A stretch of 64,000 nucleotides of DNA from Saprospiraceae bacterium (GCA_016714445.1 JADJNF010000009.1:434001-498000), one strand, 5' to 3'; numbered from the stretch's first letter, positions 8,764 to 19,064 are shown. The notes: generated by a model not told the origin, from the letters alone. Numbers and translations: made by a program.

Positions 8764-9402
8764 TTATTGTTTTATAAAAGTCCGAAGTGCTGCACCATAC
8801 CCGGAATTAATGACTACCCAGGAATATTCTTCACCTTCTTTAATAGTTGCATTTCGGCATTCAAAAGCGTTTCCGGGTGTACGCTGAAAAGGAACACCCA
8901 ATAATCCTGTATCGTAATGATAAAAATATACACCTACACTTGGATCAGGTACAGCGACACCACCTACATTGTTACTGAAATAAAAGTTTGGACTGATTTT
9001 CGTTACTGTTGACACACCCAGTGCTCCGGCATTTCTTTTATATTGACCTGAAATGTCTACCCCTTCTACACCTGGAGAAATGACACCTACATAACGGTAT
9101 TCAGCGGCTGAAAATCCATCCTTATTCACAGCAGAATATGTTATGGTGTACACCCCGGCTTTGGTTACGTCAACATTTCCTGTTACTTTGACTTCCAGAG
9201 ATGATTCACCTTCGTTGGCTGTAGCGCCAGGGTCCGACCAGCTTCCCCCCAGTTTTATGGTATTCCACTGATCACCTTTTAGTTCTATGGTCGGAAAATA
9301 GGTAATGGTGGAAATATCTTCCGTTTCCCTTTCTTTTTCACATCCAATCCATATCAGTGAAGAAAGAAAAATAATGCTGTATGTTAATTTTTTAATGTTC
9401 AT
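8764..9402 (-). CDS. Ig-like (DUF5011/DUF5012-type) surface lipoprotein
   Basis: 212 residues. The lipoprotein signal ends WIGC, with Cys at 21. Residues about 40-110 form an Ig-like domain of the DUF5011 type (GSWSDPGATANEG, TKAGVYTITYSAVNKDG). The C-terminal half (DISGQYKRNAGALG, NFYFSNNVGG) fits the DUF5012 arrangement found in SusC/D loci. It is in the operon between the SusD-like gene (22 nt upstream) and the lipid-binding gene (30 nt downstream). Probable role: ligand binding at the cell surface. Confidence 0.7.
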   Translation of the reverse strand: MNIKKLTYSIIFLSSLIWIGCEKERETEDISTITYFPTIELKGDQWNTIKLGGSWSDPGATANEGESSLEVKVTGNVDVTKAGVYTITYSAVNKDGFSAAEYRYVGVISPGVEGVDISGQYKRNAGALGVSTVTKISPNFYFSNNVGGVAVPDPSVGVYFYHYDTGLLGVPFQRTPGNAFECRNATIKEGEEYSWVVINSGYGAALRTFIKQ

Positions 9403-9423
9403 TTTTTTGATTTTAAGTATTCA

Positions 9424-10908
9424 TTAATTGGGCATCCACCAAACTTTTGTCGTCACCGGTACTACTGTAGGAGCGTTGGAATTTACATCCGTGGATGTTG
9501 CTGTAAACAAAAGTCGTTTTGGGAAAGCACCTCCGGTTACCCCATTTACCGAATAGGTCAATTGGCCGGGAACGTATTGAGCACTTTCAGCTCCAACATC
9601 AGAATATGCTGGAATTCCTGTTCTTGCCTGATCAAAAAATGATTCGGCTCCCTGCTTAAACATAGCCACCCATTTTTGAGTCATAATGGTCGTTAATTTG
9701 TCCACCATCGTACCTGAAGAAGGATAGCCATAGACACCTGCCGGTTCCAGAAAAGTACCCGGTACATTGAGCCCGAATTTTGAATAAGCATAGGTAACTG
9801 CCAGATTGTACAGATTTTTTGCATCCCGCCCTGTCCTCAAAGCAGCTTCTGCCTGCAGAAAATAAGATTCGTCTTTGCTGATAAAATAAAAAGGATCCAA
9901 TGCCGAAATTCTTACTGTACTAACCTGATTTACACCAATGACAGATGTCAAAGCATCAAAATTTCCCTGCACCAAACCATAGTGGCCTGTACTTCCAGGT
10001 GAAAAATAAACATTTTGTCTGGCCAGATCCCCATTTGATTCCAGAAATGAAGATATGGTTCTGCTCATTCTCAGATTTGTACCTACATTCAACTGTCTCA
10101 CATTATTTTCATACAAAAAGTTACTTTTATTGGGTTCGTCCACAAATTGAGTAATCGCTGCATTCACATCCAAAAATGGTGTATTGGATTGAAGCATGGC
10201 ATTGATGGCACTGATGGCTTCAGCTGATTTGGATGATGCTGTCTGCCTTAAATATATCTTTAGCTTCAGGGTATTGGCAAATTTTTTCCATGCTTCCACC
10301 TGAGCATCTTTATTTCCAAGTGGAAAAATGAGATCCTGAGCGATATATTTAACATTAGCACCGTCAAAGTCTTTTGCCAATGCATCATTAATTGATGTTA
10401 TCAGTCCACTGTATACTTCCTGTCCATCGCTATATACCGGACTGAAATTTTCAACACCTTTCAGTGCATTCGTATAGGGTATTTTGTCAAAAAAATCAGC
10501 CATCATTTGAAAACCATAGGCCTGTGTTACGGTTGCCTGCAGATAAAGATTCCAGTTGCCCGAAGCAGATGCACCTTTTTTAATCAACTCAAGATCATTG
10601 AGTCCTCCGGCGTACATTTCATTCCAGGAAACATTATAATCATCCGGCACCAGATCATAAGCATCGAGTCTTCTGTACTGACTGCCAGTATGAGATTGCG
10701 TCCAGTGCTGTGACCAGAGACCACCTACTATATTTAAATCTCCTCCCACTACCCCACCAACAGATGCCTGTGCCACTGCCAGAACTACTTCAGGTTTCAC
10801 ATCCGTTGGATTATTGGGATCATCATTAACGTCGAGAAAATCACTGCATGAAGCTATGATCAGCATTGCCACGATAATACATGTGTTTTTTATAAATTTT
10901 AAGTTCAT
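9424..10908 (-). CDS. SusD/RagB-like nutrient-binding lipoprotein
   Basis: 494 residues, SusD-like_2 type. The lipoprotein signal ends IIASC, with Cys at 21, followed by the typical SDFLDVNDDPNNPT. TPR-like helices appear through the middle (YLQATVTQAYGFQMMADFFDKIPY at about 120-145; FLQAEAALRTGRD at about 345). The end, GGAFPKRLLF and VWWMPN, is the family's usual close. It acts with the SusC-like porin encoded 12 nt upstream as the lid that captures substrate at the outer membrane. No glycoside hydrolase lies nearby, so the substrate may be a peptide, lipid or small oligomer rather than a polysaccharide (inference). Confidence 0.92.
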   Translation of the reverse strand: MNLKFIKNTCIIVAMLIIASCSDFLDVNDDPNNPTDVKPEVVLAVAQASVGGVVGGDLNIVGGLWSQHWTQSHTGSQYRRLDAYDLVPDDYNVSWNEMYAGGLNDLELIKKGASASGNWNLYLQATVTQAYGFQMMADFFDKIPYTNALKGVENFSPVYSDGQEVYSGLITSINDALAKDFDGANVKYIAQDLIFPLGNKDAQVEAWKKFANTLKLKIYLRQTASSKSAEAISAINAMLQSNTPFLDVNAAITQFVDEPNKSNFLYENNVRQLNVGTNLRMSRTISSFLESNGDLARQNVYFSPGSTGHYGLVQGNFDALTSVIGVNQVSTVRISALDPFYFISKDESYFLQAEAALRTGRDAKNLYNLAVTYAYSKFGLNVPGTFLEPAGVYGYPSSGTMVDKLTTIMTQKWVAMFKQGAESFFDQARTGIPAYSDVGAESAQYVPGQLTYSVNGVTGGAFPKRLLFTATSTDVNSNAPTVVPVTTKVWWMPN

Positions 10909-10920
10909 AATGATTTATTT

Positions 10921-13900
10921 TTAGAATGTTACATTTAATTGAGCGCCATAGGTAGCAGTGGATGGTCCGGTTGAAAATTCACCATATAAGTTCCTCAGAT
11001 TCGTTCCGAAGGTATTGGATTCAGGATCTACAAAATGGTTTTCAGAAGGTGTCCAAAGTACAGGATTTCTGGCATACACACCGACATTCACAGCAGCAAG
11101 ACTTAATGAATTAGCAACTTTAGCCGGCAGATCATAATTGAGATATATGTTTCTCAATTTAAAAAATGTTTTATCCAGTACATGATTAAACTGATAAGCA
11201 TTGTTGCCGCCATAATAGGTAAATACATTTGCCCTGGATATTGCCGTTGTATTTTCTCCATAGGTACCATCACCATTGTCCACGACGGAGTTGGGAATGA
11301 TCCATGGTTCTCTGTCATTATACTGTGTATTCCATGCATTTCCTACAAAATAATTGAGTCTGGCAGTATAGGAATAAAATACACCGCCTTTTCTAAAGTC
11401 TCCGTTTGCTCCCAGGGTAAAGCCAAAAAGTTTTACGTAAGATCCGAATCCAACCGTGTAATCAGGATTTATACTGCCTCGATACGCTTTATCTGCTGCT
11501 TGTTGTGGCAATCCTGTGGCAGCATTCACAATAATATTACCATCCGGGTCTCTGTCAGGTTGTGGTGAGTATATTGCGCCAAGCGGTTTGCCCACTTCAG
11601 CTTTCAAATCTACATTGTACGAAGAATTAAGCAGTATTGATGTTGCATCGGTATAACCCAAACTTGTCACCACATTTTTATTTTTAGTATAATTGGTATT
11701 TAAACCCCACTCTACCACACTATTTCTGATCGGAATCAGCGATAACAGCAACTCCACCCCTTTATTGTTGACTGTACCAAGATTGACCGTTTGGTTCGTG
11801 TATCCTGAAGCGGCATCCACCAGCAGATTGATGATTTGGTCTTTGGTATTTTTATCATAATATGTGGCTTCAAGAGATATTCTGTTTCTGAACAATTTGG
11901 TCTCAAAACCCAATTCGAGCTCATCGGTTAACTCTGGTTTCAGGAATGGATTGCCGGGATTGTTTGCAAGTTCAAAACTACTGATGCCTCCAAAAGGAAA
12001 ATTAACATTGGCAAAACCGCCTGCTCGGGTCTGACCTGATATATATACAGGGTCTATCTGATATGGAATAGCGTCATTGCCGGTTCTGGCATATCCAGTT
12101 CTTAATTTAAGATAGTCTATTTGTTTTGGAAGTTCCAGCGCATCGGACAAAACAAAACTCATACTGGCTCCGGGATAAAAATAAGAATTACCGGATTTTG
12201 GCAGGGTACTTGACCAGTCATTTCTTGCTGCCAGTGATAAATACAACCAATTGTTATACCCTATGGTGGCTGAAGAATATACACCTATCAGTCTTTGTTC
12301 TGTTTCAGCGGTTAGTGTAGTAGGACTTACCGTACTGTTGGACAGATTATAGTAGTCAGGTATCCCAAGATTTGTGATGGATGCAAGCACTGTTTTGGCA
12401 GACCTTGCATTGATATTCTGACCGATAACGGCCGTCAGATCAAACTTATCACTCAGTTTCGTATCATAACTCAGGATCAGATCTGAATTATATTGTTTGT
12501 TCCCACGTGACATTTCAGATACAGAACCGGCTACATTATTTGAACCCGAGTTTGGTGTACCAGGCGTGATGATAGCCAGATTCCCCCAGTCTTTCTGTAA
12601 GGCATCTGAAAAGTCTCCACCGCCTCTCCAGGTCAGTTTCAGAGATGGCGCCAAATCATAACTCACATCCAGATTTCCAAATATTCTATTTTCATTATAC
12701 TGATTTCCCTGGTTGTATAAGGTCCAATATGGATTTTGTGCATAAGGGGTAAAATAATAATCCAGATTATAAAAATCCCGTGCGGGATCATTGGGATCAT
12801 TGTACTTTTTATAATCTACAATGCTGTGGTCTCTCGGTATCTGTATCAATTCCTGCCAGATGACCTTTCCACCAGCTGCATCGTCACCTTGGCCTGTTGG
12901 TACAGCTTTTTGATTTTTATTGAGATAATTGATCGTAGAATTGATGGTGACTTTACCGGCTTTTAGTCCACCTGACAGTGCAAAAGTATTTCTAAGATAT
13001 GAATCGGCATTGGTTGGCACTACCCCATCCGCTTTGGCTAGCGAATAAGAAAGACGATAATTGGCCGCATCATTTCCACCGCTGATGGATAGACTGGTAT
13101 TGGATGATGTACCCAGATCAAAAAAATCCCGAATGTTGTTTTCCTGGATGCTGAATGGTTTTAATTGCTGCGAGTTGTTTACCACATTGCCCCACCTTCT
13201 TATTTTGTCATCTGTTTTTGGTCCCCAACTTCCGTTTTCTTCGTAAGCAAAAAGACCACTCCAACCTTGTCCATAAGTATTCTGCAAAAAAGGGACCCTC
13301 AACAAATCGGATACGGAAAAAGAAGTATTCAGGTCTATTTTCATTTTACCTGATTTTCCCTTTTTAGTAGTAATCAATATGACCCCATTGGCTGCACGGC
13401 TTCCATAGAGTGCCGAAGCTGCAGAACCTTTCAGTACATTGAGAGATTCGATGTCATTCGGGTTGATATCATTCATCTGATTGCCAAAATCTGTAGAACG
13501 TCCAAAATCATCATTGGCATTTTTGACATTGGCAGATGAAGTGTTGCCTCTATTATTCATGGGCACACCATCAATAACATATAGTGGCTGGTTGTTGCCG
13601 GTAACAGAGTTGAATCCACGGATGTTAACCACTGTAGAAGCTCCAGGTGCACCCGATGCAGTGGACACGGTAAGTCCGGCCACAGAACCATTCAACGCAT
13701 CCAGCACACTGGTATTTCGGGTGATATTGATCTGGTCACCCGAGACTACTGAAGTAGAATAGCCCAATGTTTTGGAACTTTTTGAAATACCAAGGGCTGT
13801 GACTACCACTTCTTCAAGTACTTTTCCTTCTGCCAGGATGATAGTTAAAAATTTGCCGGCAGAAAATTCCACCTCTCTGGTTTCATACCCCGTGTAACTG

Positions 13901-14115
13901 ATCTTTAAGGAAGTAACATTCTGTGGGACTGACAATAAAAAATTGCCATCCACATCTGTAATGGTTCCTATGGCTTCAAACCCTTTGGCCGTAACATTGG
14001 CACCAATCAACGGCAGTCCTGCCTGATCTGTGACAATACCCTTTACATTGTTTTGGCTGCTAATCGCCCCAATAAAAAGCCATAAAAAAACAAATGGTAA
14101 AATTACTTTCTTCAT
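10921..14115 (-). CDS. SusC/RagA-like TonB-linked outer-membrane transporter
   Basis: Start chosen at ATG 14115 (MKKVILPFVFLWLF), which opens directly with the signal peptide; a longer frame to 14163 is possible but has no signal-like start. The protein is about 1,064 residues. A CarboxypepD_reg-like domain follows the signal (VKGIVTDQAGLPLIGANV), then EVVVTALGI, the plug (SGAPGASTVVNIRGFNSVTGNNQPLYVIDGVP and the DIESLNVLKGSAASALYG signature), and a barrel ending in aromatic ATYGAQLNVTF. It imports substrate with SusD by TonB energy. It heads a four-gene operon and is preceded by the inverted-repeat promoter at 14242-14286. Confidence 0.95.
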   Translation of the reverse strand: MKKVILPFVFLWLFIGAISSQNNVKGIVTDQAGLPLIGANVTAKGFEAIGTITDVDGNFLLSVPQNVTSLKISYTGYETREVEFSAGKFLTIILAEGKVLEEVVVTALGISKSSKTLGYSTSVVSGDQINITRNTSVLDALNGSVAGLTVSTASGAPGASTVVNIRGFNSVTGNNQPLYVIDGVPMNNRGNTSSANVKNANDDFGRSTDFGNQMNDINPNDIESLNVLKGSAASALYGSRAANGVILITTKKGKSGKMKIDLNTSFSVSDLLRVPFLQNTYGQGWSGLFAYEENGSWGPKTDDKIRRWGNVVNNSQQLKPFSIQENNIRDFFDLGTSSNTSLSISGGNDAANYRLSYSLAKADGVVPTNADSYLRNTFALSGGLKAGKVTINSTINYLNKNQKAVPTGQGDDAAGGKVIWQELIQIPRDHSIVDYKKYNDPNDPARDFYNLDYYFTPYAQNPYWTLYNQGNQYNENRIFGNLDVSYDLAPSLKLTWRGGGDFSDALQKDWGNLAIITPGTPNSGSNNVAGSVSEMSRGNKQYNSDLILSYDTKLSDKFDLTAVIGQNINARSAKTVLASITNLGIPDYYNLSNSTVSPTTLTAETEQRLIGVYSSATIGYNNWLYLSLAARNDWSSTLPKSGNSYFYPGASMSFVLSDALELPKQIDYLKLRTGYARTGNDAIPYQIDPVYISGQTRAGGFANVNFPFGGISSFELANNPGNPFLKPELTDELELGFETKLFRNRISLEATYYDKNTKDQIINLLVDAASGYTNQTVNLGTVNNKGVELLLSLIPIRNSVVEWGLNTNYTKNKNVVTSLGYTDATSILLNSSYNVDLKAEVGKPLGAIYSPQPDRDPDGNIIVNAATGLPQQAADKAYRGSINPDYTVGFGSYVKLFGFTLGANGDFRKGGVFYSYTARLNYFVGNAWNTQYNDREPWIIPNSVVDNGDGTYGENTTAISRANVFTYYGGNNAYQFNHVLDKTFFKLRNIYLNYDLPAKVANSLSLAAVNVGVYARNPVLWTPSENHFVDPESNTFGTNLRNLYGEFSTGPSTATYGAQLNVTF

Positions 14116-14241
14116 TTCTGAAATTTTGATTGTTAAACAATACTGAAATTTCGATTCACCCAATACATAACAGGTTTTAGAAACAATAATTTGAATTTCT
14201 GCTTACCACCAAGGGGTCGTTGAATTCGATAATTTCAATGG

Positions 14242-14286
14242 CAAAAGTAGTGGTAGTACCAAAGGACAGTATAACCCATATTGGGT
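14242..14286 (-). promoter_or_regulatory. Inverted-repeat operator plus TAnnTTTG promoter of the SusC/D operon
   Basis: Read on the minus strand, ACCCAATATGGGT (14286-14274) is followed after exactly 24 nt by TACTTTTG (14249-14242), a Bacteroidota -7 box. The dyad would be centred near -44. The leader to ATG 14115 is about 120 nt. The same arrangement precedes the sensor kinase gene and the LamG-like gene. Confidence 0.7.
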
Positions 14287-14591
14287 GATTTTATTTTTTG
14301 AGATGTATTGTGGAAGACAGTAATCAAAAAAAAGATTGATTATATAAGCTAAAATAAAAATAAATTCAGCAAAATACCAGAACCGGATATGTTTTAAAAA
14401 CAATATTTGTCCAGTATACAGGATGGTATGTCGTTATCAGATGTGCGTATATCCGAAAAATAAATGTTTAAGAAATCTTCTGCTTATCTTGTAGTAGGTT
14501 TAAAATGCCATCATGCCGGGAAGCTTTTAAGACCGACCATGTAAACCCTCAATTGTTTTAACAAAACTTTAATGTTTCTGCCGAATTTATC

Positions 14592-14636
14592 CCCCAATTT
14601 GGGTGACTTCCGACAAGACAGAGAAAAGTAATTTTG
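14592..14636 (+). promoter_or_regulatory. Inverted-repeat operator plus TAnnTTTG promoter of the sensor kinase gene
   Basis: CCCCAATTTGGGT (14592-14604), then 24 nt, then TAATTTTG (14629-14636). The -7 box ends six bases before ATG 14643, so the transcript would start at or very near the start codon. The rest of the 14116-14642 gap holds only the divergent susC-like promoter. Confidence 0.7.
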
Positions 14637-14642
14637 CACCGG

Positions 14643-17600
14643 ATGAATATAAAAATACTTTACATTATTTTCTTTTTGCAGATATATTCTGCCGACGCCC
14701 AGACCCATCTGAATGATCATTTCGGTCCGGAACAAGGTTTGAGTCAAAACAGTATCAGATGCCTGTTGCAGGATAGAAATGGCAAAATGTGGATTGGCAC
14801 CAGCGATGGCTTAAACCATTTTGATGGTTATGATTTTGTCCATGTAAAAAGGGAACCATTTAACGCATCCAGCCTTTCATCCGATCATATCAATAGTTTG
14901 TTTCAGGATAAATATGGAAGGATTTGGGTAGGGACAGAAAGTGGACTTGATGTTTTAAACGAACATGGTAAATGGCTTTTTAACGTTCACCTTCCAACGG
15001 GTGAAAAAAAGTATATTACTAATGTGATAGGACTCAATGAAAATGAAGTTGCGGTCACCACCTTAGAAAATGTTTTTATTGTAGATATTGATGTCAATAA
15101 AAATAAGATTATACATGATATCAGCTTTACATTGGATGGTAAAATAAGAACGCTGATCCCGGATAAAAAAGGTAGTCTGTGGATAGCTACTACTGAAGGC
15201 GTGTTAAAATTAGATCGAAAAGCGGATGGATATGGTGTTGTCAAAAAAATTCGCAATGACCACGTATCTGCACTCATACCATGGCAAATGTCTATCGACG
15301 CACAAGACAATTTATGGATTATTGCGTCGGGAAGATTGTTGTTTGTGGATACAAAAGCTGACAGTATTTATCTTTCTGAATATGTATCAGATGATTACGT
15401 ACTTACAAGTGTATACGTTGATCAGGGAGGTGAATTATGGATTGGTTCTTTGGAAACCGGCATAGACGTTTATCACATTACAACCAATGGAAAATTAATC
15501 CCGTCAGATAATGTCCATCCTGAAAATGCCAATCTTTATCTGTACAATACCATGATCATGACTATATATGAAAGTAATGACAGAAATGAAGATATTGTAT
15601 GGATAGGTACCGCTGAAAAAGGGTTGTACAAATATTCCAGATCCAAAAATGGGTTCAAACATTATGAAAATTATTTTGCCAAAACCACACTGGCAGCATC
15701 TGTGTACTACTCCATTCTAAAAGATAAAAATTTTCTTTGGGCCGGTACATCCAAAGGTTTGTTCAGACAAAACGTAATAAACGGTCATGTCGAAAAAATG
15801 AATATCAAAACACCGGATGTTCAAGCTGAAGCTTTTTATACCCTATATAAAGATCAGAGAGGAAAAATATGGGCAGGTACAGATGGTGGATTATTTTATT
15901 TCCACACAGAGTCAAAAACTTTTTTGCCCCATCCACTACCTGTCCCTTCATATCATAATCTTAAAATACTCAAAATCACGGAAGATAAAAAAGGGACCAT
16001 TTGGTTATGTACCAACAGAGGACTTTTTGCATTGGAGCATGGTGTACACTTTCGGGATTACAATCCAATAATTAAACCTTTATTGAATTCCACAAAAAAT
16101 GTAGTGATTAATGATATTTCAGAAGATGAAGAAAATGCATACTGGATAGGCACGTCACAAGGTTTAATACTTTTAAAGGGCTTAACTGCAAAAATATTCA
16201 AACATGATATTTCAGCGCCACAAGGACTGCTAGATAATTGGGTGATAGACATTTTCTGTGATTCCAAGGGTCATATTTGGATAGGAACATCAAAAGGATT
16301 GAGTAAAATATCAAAAAATGAAAATGATGTCTACTGCTTCGATCACTATACTGAAAAAAATGGTCTCCCCAACTCATTTATTTATGGTATTCTGGAATCT
16401 GATGACCATAATCTATGGATCAGCTGCAATCACGGTCTGATTCGTTTTGACCCCATGAATTTTAAGATAAAGACTTTCAAAGCGGAGGATGGTCTGATCA
16501 GAGAAGAATTTAATTCAGGCGCTGCAACCAAAGATGAAAAAGGACATCTTTATTTCGGAGGACTGGGTATATTGGTCAGTTTCAATCCTGCAAAAATATT
16601 ATCCAATCAACATTCCGCCGGGTTGATTCTAAACAGCATCAGAATAATGGATAAAGAAACCGACATATATACAATTTCTGAAAGCACACCTCTTAGAATC
16701 GGTTATGGCGACAAATATATCCGTCTTAAATTTTCAGCAATAGATTATACCAACCCGATAAAAAACCAATATGCTTACAAAATAAAAGGCATTCATGATG
16801 ACTGGATACAAAATGAAAATGACAGAGTGATCAGTCTTCTCAATCTGCCTTCAGGAAAACATACCATGGAAGTAATGGCAGCCAACAGTGAAGGAATCTG
16901 GAATCATCAAGGAGCCATATCCATACCCATCCTTGTGGGTGCTCCTGTCTGGAAACAAGGATGGTTTTTAACGGCTGTTGGGCTGGTTTTGGTTGGTTTT
17001 GGTTACCTGTATTTCAGAAGCCATGTCCGTAAAAAACTCATGATCGAAAAAATCAGACTGGAAGAAAATGAAAGAGTAAGAAAGATTGCTGCCCAGGATA
17101 TGCATGACGATTTTGGCAATACACTGACCAGAATAGGTATCCTTTCTCAGATGGCGGGTCACAAACTCGATCAGGATAAAACCCAGGAAGCCAAACATTT
17201 GCTTCAAAAAATTTCAGAAAATTCTTCCAGACTGTATCAGGGCACAAAAGATTTTATCTGGGCTTTAAACCCCGAAAGCGATAACTTATGGGAAACCATG
17301 GTTCGTATCAAGGATTTTGCAGAAGATGCGACTTCCAGTTCGGGTTTAAATTTTAATGCAACAGGTATAAGCGAACAGCTAAAAAATTGCAATCTGCATC
17401 CCGGAACCAACAGACATGTGGTCATGATCATGAAAGAAGCCATCACCAACACCCTCAAACACGCCGAAGCCACCAATGCTGAACTGAGTGTATTTTATGA
17501 AAATACAAGTCTTGAAATCAACTGGACAGACAATGGCAAAGGTACTTCCGGCGATCAGAACACCGGAAACGGTATATCGAACATGAAAACAAGGGCACTA

Positions 17601-17696
17601 AAAAACGGGGGCAAACTTTATATATCAAAACCTGAAAAAGGGACAAAAATTCAACTAAAACTAAACTTATCCAAGTATGAATCCAAGTATCTTTGA
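14643..17696 (+). CDS. Propeller sensor histidine kinase (Reg_prop, Y_Y_Y, HisKA_3, HATPase)
   Basis: About 1,017 residues. ATG 14643 is chosen over an upstream TTG at 14634 because the TTG lies inside the promoter box. Signal peptide 1-20 (ends SADAQ). Periplasmic two-blade beta-propeller built of Reg_prop repeats (WIGTSDGLNHFDG, WVGTESGLDV, WIGTSKGLSKI and more) to about residue 650, Y_Y_Y domain to about 765 (KIKGIHDDWIQ), one membrane helix (GWFLTAVGLVLVGFGYLYF), then a HisKA_3 H-box with phospho-acceptor His821 (QDMHDDFGNTLTRI) and an HATPase with N-box MKEAITNTLKHAEATNA and DNGKG. It probably senses a periplasmic ligand linked to the adjacent SusC/D locus and phosphorylates the regulator whose gene overlaps it by 20 nt. 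Confidence 0.93.
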   Translation: MNIKILYIIFFLQIYSADAQTHLNDHFGPEQGLSQNSIRCLLQDRNGKMWIGTSDGLNHFDGYDFVHVKREPFNASSLSSDHINSLFQDKYGRIWVGTESGLDVLNEHGKWLFNVHLPTGEKKYITNVIGLNENEVAVTTLENVFIVDIDVNKNKIIHDISFTLDGKIRTLIPDKKGSLWIATTEGVLKLDRKADGYGVVKKIRNDHVSALIPWQMSIDAQDNLWIIASGRLLFVDTKADSIYLSEYVSDDYVLTSVYVDQGGELWIGSLETGIDVYHITTNGKLIPSDNVHPENANLYLYNTMIMTIYESNDRNEDIVWIGTAEKGLYKYSRSKNGFKHYENYFAKTTLAASVYYSILKDKNFLWAGTSKGLFRQNVINGHVEKMNIKTPDVQAEAFYTLYKDQRGKIWAGTDGGLFYFHTESKTFLPHPLPVPSYHNLKILKITEDKKGTIWLCTNRGLFALEHGVHFRDYNPIIKPLLNSTKNVVINDISEDEENAYWIGTSQGLILLKGLTAKIFKHDISAPQGLLDNWVIDIFCDSKGHIWIGTSKGLSKISKNENDVYCFDHYTEKNGLPNSFIYGILESDDHNLWISCNHGLIRFDPMNFKIKTFKAEDGLIREEFNSGAATKDEKGHLYFGGLGILVSFNPAKILSNQHSAGLILNSIRIMDKETDIYTISESTPLRIGYGDKYIRLKFSAIDYTNPIKNQYAYKIKGIHDDWIQNENDRVISLLNLPSGKHTMEVMAANSEGIWNHQGAISIPILVGAPVWKQGWFLTAVGLVLVGFGYLYFRSHVRKKLMIEKIRLEENERVRKIAAQDMHDDFGNTLTRIGILSQMAGHKLDQDKTQEAKHLLQKISENSSRLYQGTKDFIWALNPESDNLWETMVRIKDFAEDATSSSGLNFNATGISEQLKNCNLHPGTNRHVVMIMKEAITNTLKHAEATNAELSVFYENTSLEINWTDNGKGTSGDQNTGNGISNMKTRALKNGGKLYISKPEKGTKIQLKLNLSKYESKYL

Positions 17697-18321
17697 TAGG
17701 CACGATATACGCATATGTATCGTCGAAGATGATCACGTCATCAGAAATGGGTTTAAAGAGATTCTGCAGGATGTAAGGGATTTTCAAGTCATCAACACAT
17801 ACAGCAACTGTGAAGATTTTATTCATCACATGGAGCATGATAAACCCAATGTGGTATTGATGGACATAGAGCTACCTGGTATGAATGGAATCGAAGGTAT
17901 ATTGTGTATCAAAAAAAAACATCCTAAAATCAATGTAATTGTGGTCACTGTGTATGAAAATGACCAATTGGTGTTTGATGCCTTGTGTGCGGGTGCCGGT
18001 GGATATCTGACTAAAAATATGCCCCCGGAACGACTAAAAGAAGCTATATTTGAGATCATTCAGGGCGGCGCACCGATGAGTACCAGTATTGCCAGATTGG
18101 TGGTAGCTTCTTTTCAGAGAAATCAAACTTCACCGCTTTCAAAAAGAGAAATGGAAGTATTGATACTGCTGGCCAAAGGAAAAAGTTATTCATCTATCGC
18201 CGAAGATATTTTTGTCGATAAAGAAACGGTGCGAACCCACATAAAAAATATCTACTTCAAACTGGAAGTCCACAGTAAAGAAGATGCCCTAAAGCTGGCC
18301 AAAAAAGAAAAATGGATATAG
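17677..18321 (+). CDS. NarL/LuxR-type response regulator
   Basis: 214 residues. Receiver domain 10-128 with acidic pocket EDD (17-19), phospho-acceptor Asp63 (LMDIELPG), Thr91 and Lys113. LuxR-type HTH at about 150-210 (LSKREMEVLILLAKGKS, then SIAEDIFVDKETVRTHIKNI). Its start overlaps the end of the kinase gene by 20 nt, so the two are co-translated partners. It is the best candidate to bind the shared 13-nt inverted repeat found before the kinase, SusC-like and LamG-like genes; NarL-type regulators bind such short dyads as dimers. Confidence 0.93.
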   Translation: MNPSIFDRHDIRICIVEDDHVIRNGFKEILQDVRDFQVINTYSNCEDFIHHMEHDKPNVVLMDIELPGMNGIEGILCIKKKHPKINVIVVTVYENDQLVFDALCAGAGGYLTKNMPPERLKEAIFEIIQGGAPMSTSIARLVVASFQRNQTSPLSKREMEVLILLAKGKSYSSIAEDIFVDKETVRTHIKNIYFKLEVHSKEDALKLAKKEKWI

Positions 18322-18346
18322 AGTTTATCTAAAAATTTGTACGTCA

Positions 18347-19036
18347 TTATTTTTTAGTCACTCTCAGATTTGCAAAATCACCACCAGATGTATCACCAAC
18401 ATAAAAACCCAGTTTACCACTTTTAGTAGTTGTTAGTTTTTTTACCACAAGCACGGGTTCTTTGCCATTGTCTATAAATACCGATATTACTGAACCATCG
18501 ATGACTACACGCATTTTTATCCATGCATCCGGGTCAGGGGAAGAAGTCACTTCATTTTCATATTTTTCAGGAAATTGTTCCCTAAGTCTTCTCCATGTAA
18601 ATTGCGGTAAGGATATATATTGAATTCCACGACGTCTGAGCTTCAGGTCTGTTTCCTTAAACTGAAAAGGTCTCAGATAAATGGCATCAAATGTTTCATT
18701 GTCCTGACCATGAAAAGCTATTCCTACAAAACTATGTTGTTTTACATTTTCTCCGCGCACATCAAATTCTATGATACCATCCGAAAAATCAACATCATTT
18801 ATCCACGCCAATCCTTCACCTTCCTTTTTGCTCAGCTTTATACCCTGATAATTATCCTCCTGAAAAATTTCTGCTTCTCTGTTTTGGATCGTAATACTAC
18901 CATTTTTAAATAGTTGGTGTATATCAAAAGATGCACTTTTCTGAGCAGGCAATACCTTGGATATGGAAAAAAAGACTAAAAAAATAAGAACAATATGTTT
19001 TAGAATATGTAAAATTCCTGAATATCCGGACTTCAT
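18347..19036 (-). CDS. Secreted LamG/DUF1080-like concanavalin-fold protein
   Basis: 229 residues with a long N-terminal signal segment (HILKHIVLIFLVFFSISKVLPAQ, about 10-32). The mature part has the jelly-roll pattern of LamG/DUF1080 domains: GIIEFDVRG, SFVGIAFHGQDNETFDAIYLRPF, WIKMRVVIDGSVISVFIDN and GKLGFYVGDTSGGDFANLRV. It is probably a periplasmic or surface carbohydrate-binding protein, or a hydrolase relative; no catalytic residues are obvious. It converges on the response regulator gene. Its promoter carries the same operator as the SusC/D operon, which places it in that regulon. Confidence 0.75.
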   Translation of the reverse strand: MKSGYSGILHILKHIVLIFLVFFSISKVLPAQKSASFDIHQLFKNGSITIQNREAEIFQEDNYQGIKLSKKEGEGLAWINDVDFSDGIIEFDVRGENVKQHSFVGIAFHGQDNETFDAIYLRPFQFKETDLKLRRRGIQYISLPQFTWRRLREQFPEKYENEVTSSPDPDAWIKMRVVIDGSVISVFIDNGKEPVLVVKKLTTTKSGKLGFYVGDTSGGDFANLRVTKK

Positions 19037-19064
19037 ATAAATTATATTTTGTAAGTAAACATCG

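Noticed and set aside
8243..14115. A polysaccharide utilisation locus
   Set aside because: SusC/D are present but no glycoside hydrolase or polysaccharide lyase is in the neighbourhood, so only a nutrient-uptake locus is claimed.
14203..14403. Short minus-strand frame upstream of the susC-like gene
   Set aside because: It overlaps the operator and promoter of that gene and has no protein-like features.
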